Source of the DNA: Pilosibacter fragilis
GTDB lineage: Bacteria; Bacillota; Clostridia; Lachnospirales; Lachnospiraceae
Assembly (NCBI RefSeq): GCF_032490495.1
Contig: NZ_JAVYJB010000015.1
Location: forward strand, 1-64,000
DNA length: 64,000 nt
Reading direction: 5' to 3'
Of this stretch, positions 9,482 through 17,529 are shown in pieces. A program made the translations under genes and the position numbers. Numbering within the stretch: position 1 is the first letter of the stretch; each line of letters opens with the position of its first letter. The notes under the pieces are model-generated. The model did not search any database, had not been told where the DNA came from, and was given only the letters and a program-made list of their open reading frames with translations.

Positions 9482-9751
9482 AGTTGTTGATAACTTCCTT
9501 TCTTAAGAAACGTTCACAAATAAAGAAATATATAAAAGATATTAGTCTTAACAGTAGTAGGGAGTGTGAATTTGTTTATAAGGGGGAAAACCCTAATGAA
9601 ACCATGAAAAAACCTCTGTGAAAACTATTGTGGGTAACTCTGCAAATCCAAAAGGACAACCCAGGAGTTTTCCACAGGCAAAAATCGGGAAAAATCATCC
9701 TCATTTTATCCACAAATTTTCAACGGGATTTCCACGAAAAAATCCACAAGC
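9482..9751. other. oriC part between dnaA and dnaN (DnaA boxes, A+T-rich unwinding region)
   Basis: This 270-bp gap has no gene. It holds a perfect DnaA box TTATCCACA (9706-9714) and near-consensus boxes TTTTCCACA (9668-9676) and TGTGGGTAA (9629-9637, reverse). More half-matches (TTTCCACGA, AATCCACAA, ACTGTGGGT) lie close to the dnaA stop. The dnaN-proximal part (9500-9560) is strongly A+T-rich and would be the natural unwinding element. The dnaA-dnaN gap is where replication starts in B. subtilis. Confidence 0.8.
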
Positions 9752-11116
9752 TTACTGTGGGTTGATTTTTTTCTTTAAAATATCGATCGTGTTCTTTAAA
9801 TTCTCGTCGGTCTTTAATTCGCTGGCAATCTTTTTTGTTCCGTGAATGATCGTTGTATGATCGCGGCCGCCGAGAGCTTTTCCGATGTTCTGGAGAGACT
9901 CGCTCGTCATATCGCCGCAGAGATACATGACGATCTGGCGCGGGAATACGAGTTCTTTACTTCGTTTCTGGCCGATGAGATCAAGGGGTGTGATGCCGAA
10001 ATGCTCAGAAACTACATTAATAATAAGCTGCGGAGTCACTTCGCGGGCAGCGTTCGGGGAGATCAGATCTTTTAATGCTTCCTCTGCAAGTTCAAGATTG
10101 ATTTCCTTATTATTTAGTTTGCTGGAAGCAACGATTTTTGTGAGGGCGCCTTCCAGTTCACGGATGTTGGATTTTACATTGGTAGCGATATATTTGATGA
10201 TCTCGTTATCGATGTTGTATCCTTCAAGTTCTTCCTTTTTCCGGAGAATCGCCATCCGGGTTTCATAATCCGGCGGCTGGATATCTACGGTGAGTCCCCA
10301 TTCGAAACGGGAACGGAGACGGTCTTCCAGAGTTTCAATTTCTCTTGGAGGACGGTCGGAGGAAATAATGATCTGCTTTTTTGCCTCGTAGAGGGCATTG
10401 AATGTATGGAAAAATTCCTCCTGGGTACTTTCTTTTCCGATAATAAACTGGATATCGTCGATCAGAAGCACGTCATTGTTTCTGTATTTTTCACGGAATT
10501 CCGTGGTGGAAACGTTGTTTTTGTTTCGGATCGCGTCGATCAGTTCGTTTGTAAATTTCTCGGATGTCACGTACAGAATCTTTGCGCTCGGGTTATTTTT
10601 CAGGATGAAGTGGGCGACGGAATGCATTAAGTGCGTCTTCCCGAGTCCCACGCCTCCATAAATAAATAACGGATTATAAATTTCGCCCGGGGATTCCGCA
10701 ACTGCAAGGGATGCGGCATGGGCAAGGTTGTTGTTTTTTCCGACGACAAAGGTATCGAAGGTGTAACGCGGATTTAAGTTCGCGTTTTGGAGAGCAAGCT
10801 GACTGACCGTATTGTTGGTTACATTGATCAGACGGTTCTCTTTTTCCGGTTCCTTCACGTCAGATTTTAACTTGAAATCGAGTTCGCACTGAAATCCTGT
10901 AATTTCTTCGATCGTAATTTTCAACAGGAACTCATATTTCTTTTTCACATAGCTGATAAACGCGGAATCAGGCACCAGGATCGTGAGGATATCTTTATCC
11001 ACAGAATCCGGGATCAGCGGCAGCAGCCATGTGCGGTAGGACACCTCTGAAATATCGTGTTCTTCCTTTATATTTAAGAGGATATCATCCCATTTCTCTT
11101 TGATTTCTTCCAGCAT
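9752..11116 (-). CDS. dnaA: chromosomal replication initiator protein DnaA
   Basis: The 454-aa AAA+ initiator binds DnaA boxes and opens oriC. Domain I is at the N-terminus. Domain III has Walker A GGVGLGKTH near residue 150 and Walker B LLIDDIQF. Domain IV carries the DNA-contact signature GGRDHTTIIHG near 420. I start at the ATG encoding MLEEIKEKW because AGGAG lies seven nt upstream; an open frame extends 12 codons further but lacks a ribosome site. DnaA boxes flank both ends, consistent with autoregulation. Confidence 0.98.
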   Translation of the reverse strand: MLEEIKEKWDDILLNIKEEHDISEVSYRTWLLPLIPDSVDKDILTILVPDSAFISYVKKKYEFLLKITIEEITGFQCELDFKLKSDVKEPEKENRLINVTNNTVSQLALQNANLNPRYTFDTFVVGKNNNLAHAASLAVAESPGEIYNPLFIYGGVGLGKTHLMHSVAHFILKNNPSAKILYVTSEKFTNELIDAIRNKNNVSTTEFREKYRNNDVLLIDDIQFIIGKESTQEEFFHTFNALYEAKKQIIISSDRPPREIETLEDRLRSRFEWGLTVDIQPPDYETRMAILRKKEELEGYNIDNEIIKYIATNVKSNIRELEGALTKIVASSKLNNKEINLELAEEALKDLISPNAAREVTPQLIINVVSEHFGITPLDLIGQKRSKELVFPRQIVMYLCGDMTSESLQNIGKALGGRDHTTIIHGTKKIASELKTDENLKNTIDILKKKINPQ

Positions 11117-11149
11117 ATTCATACTCCTAAACATGTGTATAACGATGTG

Positions 11150-11310
11150 CATAGTTGTGGAAAAGGCGGAAACCTGTCCACAAAAGCATATAAACCCACT
11201 CTGAATTTATTCTAGCGTAAAACGGAATAATTTTCAATGTCAAATGTGAAAATCCACAACTTTTCCAGTGACTTATCCACAACTTATCCACGATTTGGGG
11301 ATAAGTTGAT
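11150..11310. other. upstream DnaA-box cluster (oriC/dnaA control region)
   Basis: Just upstream of dnaA lie a perfect box TTATCCACA (11273-11281), TTATCCACG (11284-11292), a reverse GGGGATAAG (11297-11305), AAATCCACA near 11250, TGTCCACAA near 11176 and a reverse TTGTGGAAA near 11154. Together with the dnaA-dnaN gap this gives the bipartite origin seen in B. subtilis and other Firmicutes. From 11310 to 11600 the sequence is purine-rich and I see no gene. Confidence 0.75.
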
Positions 11311-11614
11311 AATTATGAGTGGAAAACATGTGAATAGCCACATAACAAGATGTGCGCCAGGAACGGACAGAAAAAATACAATAAATTGTGTCCGTGGGAG
11401 AAAGACACCGAAATCAGAAGGGAAAGAAAGAACGATTTTAGAGGACTGGACGTTGGAGAGGGCGTATATGAGGGAAAAATGAAAAACCGAAAAAAATTAA
11501 GGCAGCAGGGGAGAAAAAAGGGTGAGATCGGGAGAAAGAAGGCGACAACAGGAATTATATTGTAGGAAGTAAAATTGAAAAGTAAAAATAAATGGAAAAT
11601 TTTAGAGAAAGAAT

Positions 11615-11643
11615 TTGACGGCATCACGCTGACACGCTATAAT
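11615..11643 (+). promoter_or_regulatory. sigma-A type promoter for the ECF S component
   Basis: TTGACG (11615-11620), a 17-nt spacer and a perfect TATAAT (11638-11643). The start codon lies about 60 nt downstream behind AGGAGG (11690-11695). The leader is too short for a known riboswitch. Confidence 0.8.
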
Positions 11644-11705
11644 GCAAGACGTGACTATATTGCATTGTATCTCGCAAGAGAACAGTAGCAGGAGGAAAAA
11701 GAAAA

Positions 11706-12344
11706 ATGAAAATTGAAAAGAAAGTTCTGGACATGTCCCTCGCCGGGATCTTCACTGCGATCATCATCGCCATGTCGGTCGTACCGTTTCTCGGTTACAT
11801 TCCGTTAGGCTTTATGAACGCAACGATCATCCACGTCCCGGTCATCATCGGAGCGATCATCCTTGGACCGAAGTACGGCGCTTACTTAGGACTGGTATTT
11901 GGTGTGACCAGCCTTGTAAAAGCGACCATTGCCCCGGGAGTGACCTCCTTCGTATTCAGCCCGTTCGTTACGATCGGCGGATACAGCGGAAACATGTGGA
12001 GCGCCGTGATCGCCATCGTGCCGCGTGTATGCATCGGCATCGTTGCTTATTTTGTTTATAAGCTGATCATGAAAGCAGCTCACGGAATCAAAGGCAGCCA
12101 GACCGTTGCCCTCTGGGTGGCTGGTATCGCAGGAGCTATGACAAACACACTGCTTGTCATGAACGGAATTTATATCTTCTTCGGACAGAGCTACGCGGCT
12201 GCGTCCAACAAGGCAGTGGAGCACATCTACGATGTGATCCTGGGAATCATCCTGGGATTTGGTATCCCGGAGGCGATCGTCGCAGGTATCCTTACGACGG
12301 CCATCACGAAGGTTCTGTTTAAAATCATGAAAGATAACGGCTGA
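11706..12344 (+). CDS. ECF transporter S component (vitamin or cofactor uptake)
   Basis: A 212-aa protein with about five or six hydrophobic segments and the organisation of energy-coupling-factor substrate-binding subunits: an N-terminal segment, then a loop containing GYIPLGFMNAT and VPVIIGAIILGPKYGA near residue 35. This helix-loop pattern resembles PanT/RibU-like members (ECF-type riboflavin/pantothenate superfamily). It would work with a shared EcfA-EcfA'-EcfT module encoded elsewhere. Its own strong promoter makes it monocistronic. The substrate cannot be told from sequence, and no riboswitch gives a hint. Confidence 0.8.
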   Translation: MKIEKKVLDMSLAGIFTAIIIAMSVVPFLGYIPLGFMNATIIHVPVIIGAIILGPKYGAYLGLVFGVTSLVKATIAPGVTSFVFSPFVTIGGYSGNMWSAVIAIVPRVCIGIVAYFVYKLIMKAAHGIKGSQTVALWVAGIAGAMTNTLLVMNGIYIFFGQSYAAASNKAVEHIYDVILGIILGFGIPEAIVAGILTTAITKVLFKIMKDNG

Positions 12345-12472
12345 TCGGAAAGAGCCGGTTATATATGAATACCTTTCAGAAGCGTGGTGTGGCAGCTTCC
12401 GGAAGAAGATCAGGTATAAAAAATGAGAGCAGCGGAAAATAATAACGCTGCAGCTTCTATAATATGATACCA

Positions 12473-12661
12473 GGGTCAAAAGGTCAGAAGTTCGACGCAA
12501 GCTTGCTTGCAGGAGAATTTTTGACCTTGGGACCCGCCAAAAACATGAGTAAGTAGCCATTTTTCATAGAAAAATGAGCGAATTACGAATGTTTTTGAGA
12601 ATTGCGGGAGCACGCAGTGCAGAGCAATTCGGTATCAGAGGGGTCAAAAGCTTTTGACCCC
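12473..12661. repeat. structured intergenic element with three hairpins and a terminal palindrome
   Basis: Inside a 640-bp gene-free gap. The element opens with GGGTCAAAAG (12473-12482). It then has a nested hairpin (AAACAT...ATGTTT 12541-12594, inner CATTTTT/AAAAATG 12558-12576) and a second hairpin (GAATTGC/GCAATTC 12599-12630 with inner GCAC/GTGC). It closes with a perfect 22-bp palindrome at 12640-12661 made of GGGGTCAAAAG and its complement. No coding potential is evident. It may be a MITE-like repeat or a structured RNA; from memory, similar modules recur in Lachnospiraceae intergenic DNA, which I cannot check here. Confidence 0.6.
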
Positions 12662-12877
12662 AACATCATAATATAATGAAGAGATACTAAATATAGTGAC
12701 ATAAAATCAATACATACATTTTATGGGGGATAGCGAAACGCTGTTCCCCTTTTTTATTACTGAAAGACCGAAAAGTAACGTTCCATGCAAAAAGCAGAAT
12801 GTGGATATACAGCGAAAAAAAGGAAAAATCATATGGGAGAAATCCCCATGTTTTAAGGATTTTTTTGAAATTTAGTC

Positions 12878-12906
12878 TTGACGAAGGGCGGCAATTTTTA
12901 TATAAT
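12878..12906 (+). promoter_or_regulatory. promoter of the rpmH-rnpA-yidD-yidC-jag cluster
   Basis: TTGACG (12878-12883), 17-nt spacer, TATAAT (12901-12906). The rpmH start lies 82 nt downstream. This is close to consensus, as expected for a ribosomal protein gene. Confidence 0.85.
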
Positions 12907-12987
12907 CGATACGATGCTTCAATATGTCTTAGTTTATATGTACATGAGAAGGTACTTGAATTTAGAGTAAGAGGAGGTGCCGGGTTT

Positions 12988-13122
12988 ATGAAGATGACAT
13001 TTCAGCCGAAGAACACTCAGAGAAAAAGAGTTCATGGTTTCAGAGCGAGAATGGCAACAGCAGGCGGTAGAAAAGTTTTAGCTGCCAGAAGAGCAAAAGG
13101 TAGAGCTAGATTATCTGCTTAA
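12988..13122 (+). CDS. rpmH: 50S ribosomal protein L34
   Basis: The 44-aa, highly basic product begins MKMTFQPKNTQRKRVHGF and contains RMATAGGRKVLAARRAKGR, the universal L34 sequence. GAGGAGG lies 11 nt upstream of the ATG. It is the first gene of the classic rpmH-rnpA-yidD-yidC cluster that diverges from dnaA. Confidence 0.98.
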   Translation: MKMTFQPKNTQRKRVHGFRARMATAGGRKVLAARRAKGRARLSA

Positions 13123-13128
13123 TGAACC

Positions 13129-13174
13129 AAGAGAGTATCCGGAAGTTTAGGAAAACTTTTGGATGCTCTTTTTT
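13129..13174 (+). terminator. terminator or attenuator between rpmH and rnpA
   Basis: A long stem (AAGAGAGTATCCGGAAGTTT with AAACTTTTGGATGCTCTT) and a short loop end in a run of six T. It would cut most transcripts after rpmH, matching the much greater need for L34 than for the RNase P protein. Confidence 0.8.
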
Positions 13175-13225
13175 GTTATGCGGGATTTTTACGGCTTTAT
13201 CGACTTAGTTTTGCAGAGGTATTGA

Positions 13226-13570
13226 ATGAAAAGGTTCAATTCGTTAAAGAAAAATCAGGATTTCCAGACGGTTTACCGGGGAGGGAAGTCCTACGCAAAC
13301 AAATATCTGGTCATGTACGTGATGGATTCGGGACGGGAGGACACGAGAATCGGAATTTCCGCCAGCAAAAAGGTCGGAAACAGCGTTGTAAGGCATCGGT
13401 TCGCGAGACTTGTCCGCGAAAGCTTCCGGTTAAATAAGGACATATTAGAAGAAGGAAAAGACATCATTGTTGTCGCACGTGCTGCGGCAAAAGACAAAAA
13501 TTTCGACAAGATTGAGAGTGCTTTTCTGCACTTATGCGGGCTTCATAACATTTTAAAAGAATCGAAGTGA
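13226..13570 (+). CDS. rnpA: ribonuclease P protein component
   Basis: The 114-aa basic protein binds RNase P RNA and helps it cut tRNA 5' leaders. The RNR signature is clear at VGNSVVRHRFARLVRE near residue 51, and the N-terminal SLKKNQDFQTVYRGGKS is typical. Length is normal. The yidD start lies seven bp after its stop. Confidence 0.96.
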   Translation: MKRFNSLKKNQDFQTVYRGGKSYANKYLVMYVMDSGREDTRIGISASKKVGNSVVRHRFARLVRESFRLNKDILEEGKDIIVVARAAAKDKNFDKIESAFLHLCGLHNILKESK

Positions 13571-13577
13571 GTGGTTT

Positions 13578-13787
13578 ATGAAATGGGTTCTGATTGGTCT
13601 GATTAAGATTTACAGGAAGTTTATCTCTCCCTGTATCGGCCCTCACTGTATTTATACGCCTACCTGCTCCCAGTACGCCATGGAAGCAATCAGAAAATAC
13701 GGCGCTATAAAAGGTGCTTATCTTGCTTGCAGGCGGATTTTGAGATGTCACCCGTTTGCAAAAGGCGGTTATGATCCAGTCCCGTAA
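13578..13787 (+). CDS. yidD: membrane protein insertion efficiency factor YidD
   Basis: The 69-aa product has the family core YRKFISPCIGPHCIYTPTCS, then AMEAIRKYG and ending CHPFAKGGYDPVP. YidD is a small membrane-associated protein that assists YidC-dependent insertion. It sits between rnpA and yidC as usual, and probably depends on translation from rnpA because its own ribosome site is weak. Confidence 0.95.
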   Translation: MKWVLIGLIKIYRKFISPCIGPHCIYTPTCSQYAMEAIRKYGAIKGAYLACRRILRCHPFAKGGYDPVP

Positions 13788-13806
13788 AAAACCCAGGAGG
13801 TAAGAT

Positions 13807-15057
13807 ATGGTTTTGACGAAGGCTGGTTCCATTCTGGGACCGATCGCGACTGTCCTTGGCTATGTCATGGACATCCTCTTCAGATTTACGAGCAGCTTCG
13901 GCGTGTTCAACGTAGGTCTGTGCATCATTCTGTTTACGATCGTAATGAAAACACTGATGATACCGCTCACGATCAAACAGCAGAAAACCACAAAACTCAT
14001 GTCTGTCATGAATCCGGAGATCCAGGCGATCCAGAAGAAGTATAAAGGAAAGTCGGATCAGGAATCCATGCAGCGTCAGAATGTGGAGATCCAGGCTGTT
14101 TACGAGAAGTACGGCACAAGCATGACAGGCGGATGCCTTCCGCTGCTGATCCAGATGCCGATCCTTCTTGCTCTGTACCGTGTCATCTACAATATTCCGG
14201 CATACGTTCCGTCTGTCCGCGTTTATTTCGACAACGTTGTAACTCCGTTGATGGGACAGGCTGACTATGCTCAGAAGTTACAGGAAATCACAAATATCGC
14301 AACCGCCTGCGGCGGAAAATTAGATAAGTTTGATTTCACAAATGCAAATCGTCTTGTAGACATGCTCTATAAATTCTCCACGGCCCAGTGGGGAGAGCTT
14401 CAGTCACTGTTCCCGGCAATCTCTGATGTGATCGGACAGAATGCTGCTGTTGTCGAGAGAATGAACACGTTCCTCGGTTTAAATATGGCAGAGGCGCCGG
14501 GCTGGGTACCGTCCTTCGCATGGATCATCCCGGTTCTTGCGGCAGTGTCCCAATGGTTCAGCACAAAGCTCATGAGCGGAAATCAGCCGTCCACATCCGC
14601 AGATGCAGAGAATCCGATGGCGCAGTCCATGAAGACTATGACAACGACCATGCCGTTATTTTCCGCGTTCATCTGTATCACGATGCCGGCAGGTCTTGGT
14701 ATCTACTGGATCGCGACCAGCGTTGTTACAATTATCCAGCAGCTCATCGTTAACGCGTACATGGATAAGGTCAATATCGACGATATGATCGCAAAGAACC
14801 TGGAAAAGGTCAATAAGAAACGTGCGAAACAGGGACTTCCGCCGGCTAAGGTAACTCAGAATGCTACTGCTTCCTTAAAAGCGATCAAGGCTGAGGAGGA
14901 GAAAGAGAAAGCAGCTGAGGAAGTTAAGAAGGAAAAGATCGCAAAGCAGATCGAGGAGTCCAGCAAGTACTACAACACCAACGCAAAACCGGGAAGTCTC
15001 GCTTCCAAGGCAGCGATGGTCCAGAAGTACAATGAGGCACATGACAAGAGAAAATAA
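13807..15057 (+). CDS. yidC: membrane protein insertase YidC/Oxa1
   Basis: The 416-aa polytopic insertase places proteins in the membrane alone or with SecYEG. An N-terminal membrane segment is followed by the conserved FNVGLCIILFTIVMKTLMIP and KLMSVMNPEIQAIQKKYK, then CLPLLIQMPILLALYRVI. Later segments contain MPLFSAFICITMPAGLGIYW. No lipobox cysteine is seen at the N-terminus. A large insertion (about residues 140-210) and a long basic/acidic tail (KAEEEKEKAAEEVKKEK) are typical of Lachnospiraceae. An AGGAGG site lies seven nt before the ATG. Confidence 0.96.
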   Translation: MVLTKAGSILGPIATVLGYVMDILFRFTSSFGVFNVGLCIILFTIVMKTLMIPLTIKQQKTTKLMSVMNPEIQAIQKKYKGKSDQESMQRQNVEIQAVYEKYGTSMTGGCLPLLIQMPILLALYRVIYNIPAYVPSVRVYFDNVVTPLMGQADYAQKLQEITNIATACGGKLDKFDFTNANRLVDMLYKFSTAQWGELQSLFPAISDVIGQNAAVVERMNTFLGLNMAEAPGWVPSFAWIIPVLAAVSQWFSTKLMSGNQPSTSADAENPMAQSMKTMTTTMPLFSAFICITMPAGLGIYWIATSVVTIIQQLIVNAYMDKVNIDDMIAKNLEKVNKKRAKQGLPPAKVTQNATASLKAIKAEEEKEKAAEEVKKEKIAKQIEESSKYYNTNAKPGSLASKAAMVQKYNEAHDKRK

Positions 15058-15072
15058 TAAGGGGGTTCTGTT

Positions 15073-15789
15073 ATGGAAATGATTACAGTGACTGCGAAAA
15101 CTGTGGAAGATGCAATCACACAGGCATCCCTGCAGCTCGGTGTGAGCAGTGATCGGATTCAGTATGAGGTCGTTGAAAAGGGAAGTGCCGGAGTTCTCGG
15201 CGGACTTTTTGGTTCCAAGCCGGCAGTGATCCGCGCGAAGAAGATCGAGACCGTTGACGATAAGGCCGTATATTTCCTGAATTCCGTTTTCGATGCAATG
15301 GGCCTTGCTGTTGACGTGGAAGTGAAAATGAATGAAGAGGAAAAGGAGATGGATGTCAACCTGACCGGCGAGGAGATGGGACTTCTCATCGGCAAGAGAG
15401 GACAGACACTCGATTCCCTTCAGTATCTTGTAAGCCTTGTTGTAAATAAGGAATCTGAGGACTACTTAAGAGTCAAGCTGGATACCGAAAATTACAGAGA
15501 GAGAAGAAAAGAAACACTGGAGACTCTCGCAAAGAATATCGCTTACAAGGTAAAGCGGACAAGACGTCCGGTTTCCTTAGAGCCGATGAATCCGTATGAG
15601 AGACGGATCATCCACTCCGCACTCCAGAACGATAAATACGTATTCACAAAGAGCGAAGGTGAGGAGCCGTTCCGCCATGTTGTGATCGCGTTAAAGAAGG
15701 AAGAGCGCAGAGAGAGAAGACCGAGATACGAGAGACGCGAAAGAACCGCTGGTTCTGAGAATAGCTATCGCAGCAGCAGTCAGGAATAA
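15073..15789 (+). CDS. jag: Jag/KhpB RNA-binding protein (SpoIIIJ-associated)
   Basis: A 238-aa protein with three parts: a Jag-N domain (MITVTAKTVEDAITQASLQL, residues 3-50), a type II KH domain with the GLLIGKRGQTLDSLQYL loop near residue 105, and an R3H domain (PMNPYERRIIHSALQ near 173). A low-complexity Arg/Glu tail follows. KhpB partners with KhpA to bind RNA and affects cell-wall growth in related Firmicutes. It follows yidC after 15 bp. Confidence 0.95.
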   Translation: MEMITVTAKTVEDAITQASLQLGVSSDRIQYEVVEKGSAGVLGGLFGSKPAVIRAKKIETVDDKAVYFLNSVFDAMGLAVDVEVKMNEEEKEMDVNLTGEEMGLLIGKRGQTLDSLQYLVSLVVNKESEDYLRVKLDTENYRERRKETLETLAKNIAYKVKRTRRPVSLEPMNPYERRIIHSALQNDKYVFTKSEGEEPFRHVVIALKKEERRERRPRYERRERTAGSENSYRSSSQE

Positions 15790-15800
15790 TAATTCACAGA

Positions 15801-15842
15801 TCAGCCATGCGCCGCACTGTGCGGGAACGCATGGCTGATTTT
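15801..15842 (+). terminator. terminator after jag
   Basis: TCAGCCATGCG and its exact complement form an 11-bp stem at 15801-15838 just after the jag stop, followed by TTTT. Confidence 0.85.
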
Positions 15843-15898
15843 GTCTGGAAACAAAGGTAACCAGGAAGGTGCTGAATAGTTGCAGATATCGTGATAGA

Positions 15899-15924
15899 GG
15901 GGGTTGCCTATGGCAGCCCCTTTG
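15899..15924 (+). terminator. second hairpin terminator before mnmE
   Basis: GGGGTTGCC (15900-15908), loop TAT and GGCAGCCCC (15912-15920) are followed by TTTG. Whether it ends read-through from jag or attenuates mnmE depends on where mnmE transcription starts, which I cannot place. Confidence 0.5.
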
Positions 15925-16027
15925 TGCTATGATAGGGTGATTAATTGTGTGAATTTCCGTGAGTTTACAGGACTTGCGGAGCCAGAAAATAGAAGATCAT
16001 TCAGCTTGATGTTTTAAGTCAGCAGGC

Positions 16028-17425
16028 GTGAGTGACAGGATGGAGATTATGGAATATACAGATACGATTGCAGCGATCGCCACGGCGATGGGAAATTCAG
16101 GAATCGGAATCGTGAGGATCAGCGGTGAGAACGCGGTTGAAGTCGCGGAAAAGGTCTTTCGGGAACCTGGAAAGAAAAAGCTTTCTGAGGCGGAGAGCCA
16201 TACGATCCATTACGGATACGTTTATGACGGGGATGAGGCTGTGGATGAGGTCCTTTTGATGCTTATGCGAGGACCACGGAGCTACACAGCGGAAGATACC
16301 GTGGAGATCGATTGTCACGGCGGAATGCTGGTCACGAGACGGATCCTGGAGACAGTCTTAAAGGCCGGGGCGAGACTGGCAGAGCCGGGTGAATTTACGA
16401 AACGGGCGTTCTTAAACGGCAGGATCGACCTCTCCCAGGCGGAGGCGGTCATCGACGTGATCAACGCGAAAAATGAATATGCGCTGCAGTCCTCTGTGAG
16501 CCAGCTTCGGGGAAGTGTATCGAAGGAGATCCATGAGATCCGGGAACAGATTATCTATGAGATTGCCTTTATCGAGTCGGCGCTTGACGATCCGGAACAT
16601 ATTTCCCTTGACGGATACGGGGAAAAATTGCTTAAAGTTGTTCTTTCTGTGAAGAAGAAGCTTGAGAAGCTGATCTGTTCTTCCTCCAATGGACGGGTGG
16701 TTTCTGAGGGCGTAAAGACTGTTATTTTAGGAAAGCCGAATGCCGGAAAATCGTCCCTGATGAATGTTTTAGTTGGCGAGGATCGCGCCATTGTTACGGA
16801 TGTGGCGGGAACGACGAGAGATATCCTTGAGGAACATATCTATCTTCAGGGAATCAGCCTGAATGTTGTGGACACTGCGGGAATCCGGGATACAGAGGAC
16901 GTGGTGGAGAAGATCGGCGTCTCCCGGGCCATGGAAGAGGCGAAGAAGGCGGATCTCATCATCTACGTTGTAGATGGATCGAGGAAGCTGGATGAGAACG
17001 ACTATCAGATCATGGACTTTATTAAGGAACGGAAGTCAGTGGTACTCTTAAATAAGAGCGACCTGGAGCCGGTAGTATCCGCGGATGAGGTGGAGAAGCG
17101 GTCCGGGCATAAGGTGATCGGAATCTCCGCGAAGGAGGAGACGGGAATCGACCTCCTGGAAGAGGAGATAAAGTCCTTATTCTATGAAGGTGAGATCGAC
17201 TTCAACGACCAGGTTATGATCACGAATGTGCGTCATGTGAAGGCTTTAAAGGACGCTTTCGAGAGCATGTCCATGGTGGAGAACAGTATAGAGAACGGCA
17301 TGCCGGAGGATTTTTATTCGATCGATCTGATGGATGCCTATGAGAAGTTAGGTCTTATTGTCGGGGAGTCTGTGGAGGATGACCTGGTGAATGAGATCTT
17401 CAGCAAGTTCTGTATGGGTAAGTAA
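16028..17425 (+). CDS. mnmE: tRNA modification GTPase MnmE
   Basis: The 465-aa GTPase acts with MnmG to build the cmnm5 group on wobble uridine of several tRNAs. The N-terminal formyl-THF-binding domain begins YTDTIAAIATAMGNSGIGIVRISG. The G domain has G1 GKPNAGKSSLMN near residue 231, G3 DTAGIRDTED and G4 NKSD. The C-terminal CMGK is the conserved CxGK box. The start is uncertain: the GTG at 16028 has no clear ribosome site, while ATG codons at 16040 and 16049 follow weak AGG/GGAG motifs and would remove 4-7 residues. mnmG follows. Confidence 0.96.
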   Translation: MSDRMEIMEYTDTIAAIATAMGNSGIGIVRISGENAVEVAEKVFREPGKKKLSEAESHTIHYGYVYDGDEAVDEVLLMLMRGPRSYTAEDTVEIDCHGGMLVTRRILETVLKAGARLAEPGEFTKRAFLNGRIDLSQAEAVIDVINAKNEYALQSSVSQLRGSVSKEIHEIREQIIYEIAFIESALDDPEHISLDGYGEKLLKVVLSVKKKLEKLICSSSNGRVVSEGVKTVILGKPNAGKSSLMNVLVGEDRAIVTDVAGTTRDILEEHIYLQGISLNVVDTAGIRDTEDVVEKIGVSRAMEEAKKADLIIYVVDGSRKLDENDYQIMDFIKERKSVVLLNKSDLEPVVSADEVEKRSGHKVIGISAKEETGIDLLEEEIKSLFYEGEIDFNDQVMITNVRHVKALKDAFESMSMVENSIENGMPEDFYSIDLMDAYEKLGLIVGESVEDDLVNEIFSKFCMGK

Positions 17426-17529
17426 GATTATGGTGGAAAGAAATTGGCGGATCGGAACGTTTTTTATGGGAGATTCCGCTGGGAGTATAGAAGAGACAGT
17501 AGGGAATTGACAAGAAAAGAGGAAATAAA

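Noticed and set aside
11313..11627. 104-codon minus ORF in the dnaA-ECF gap
   Set aside because: Low-complexity Phe/Ser/Pro translation of a purine-rich strand; no ribosome site and no domain.
12799..12987. N-terminal extension of rpmH in an open frame
   Set aside because: It spans the promoter and a ribosome site lies directly before the internal ATG of the canonical L34.
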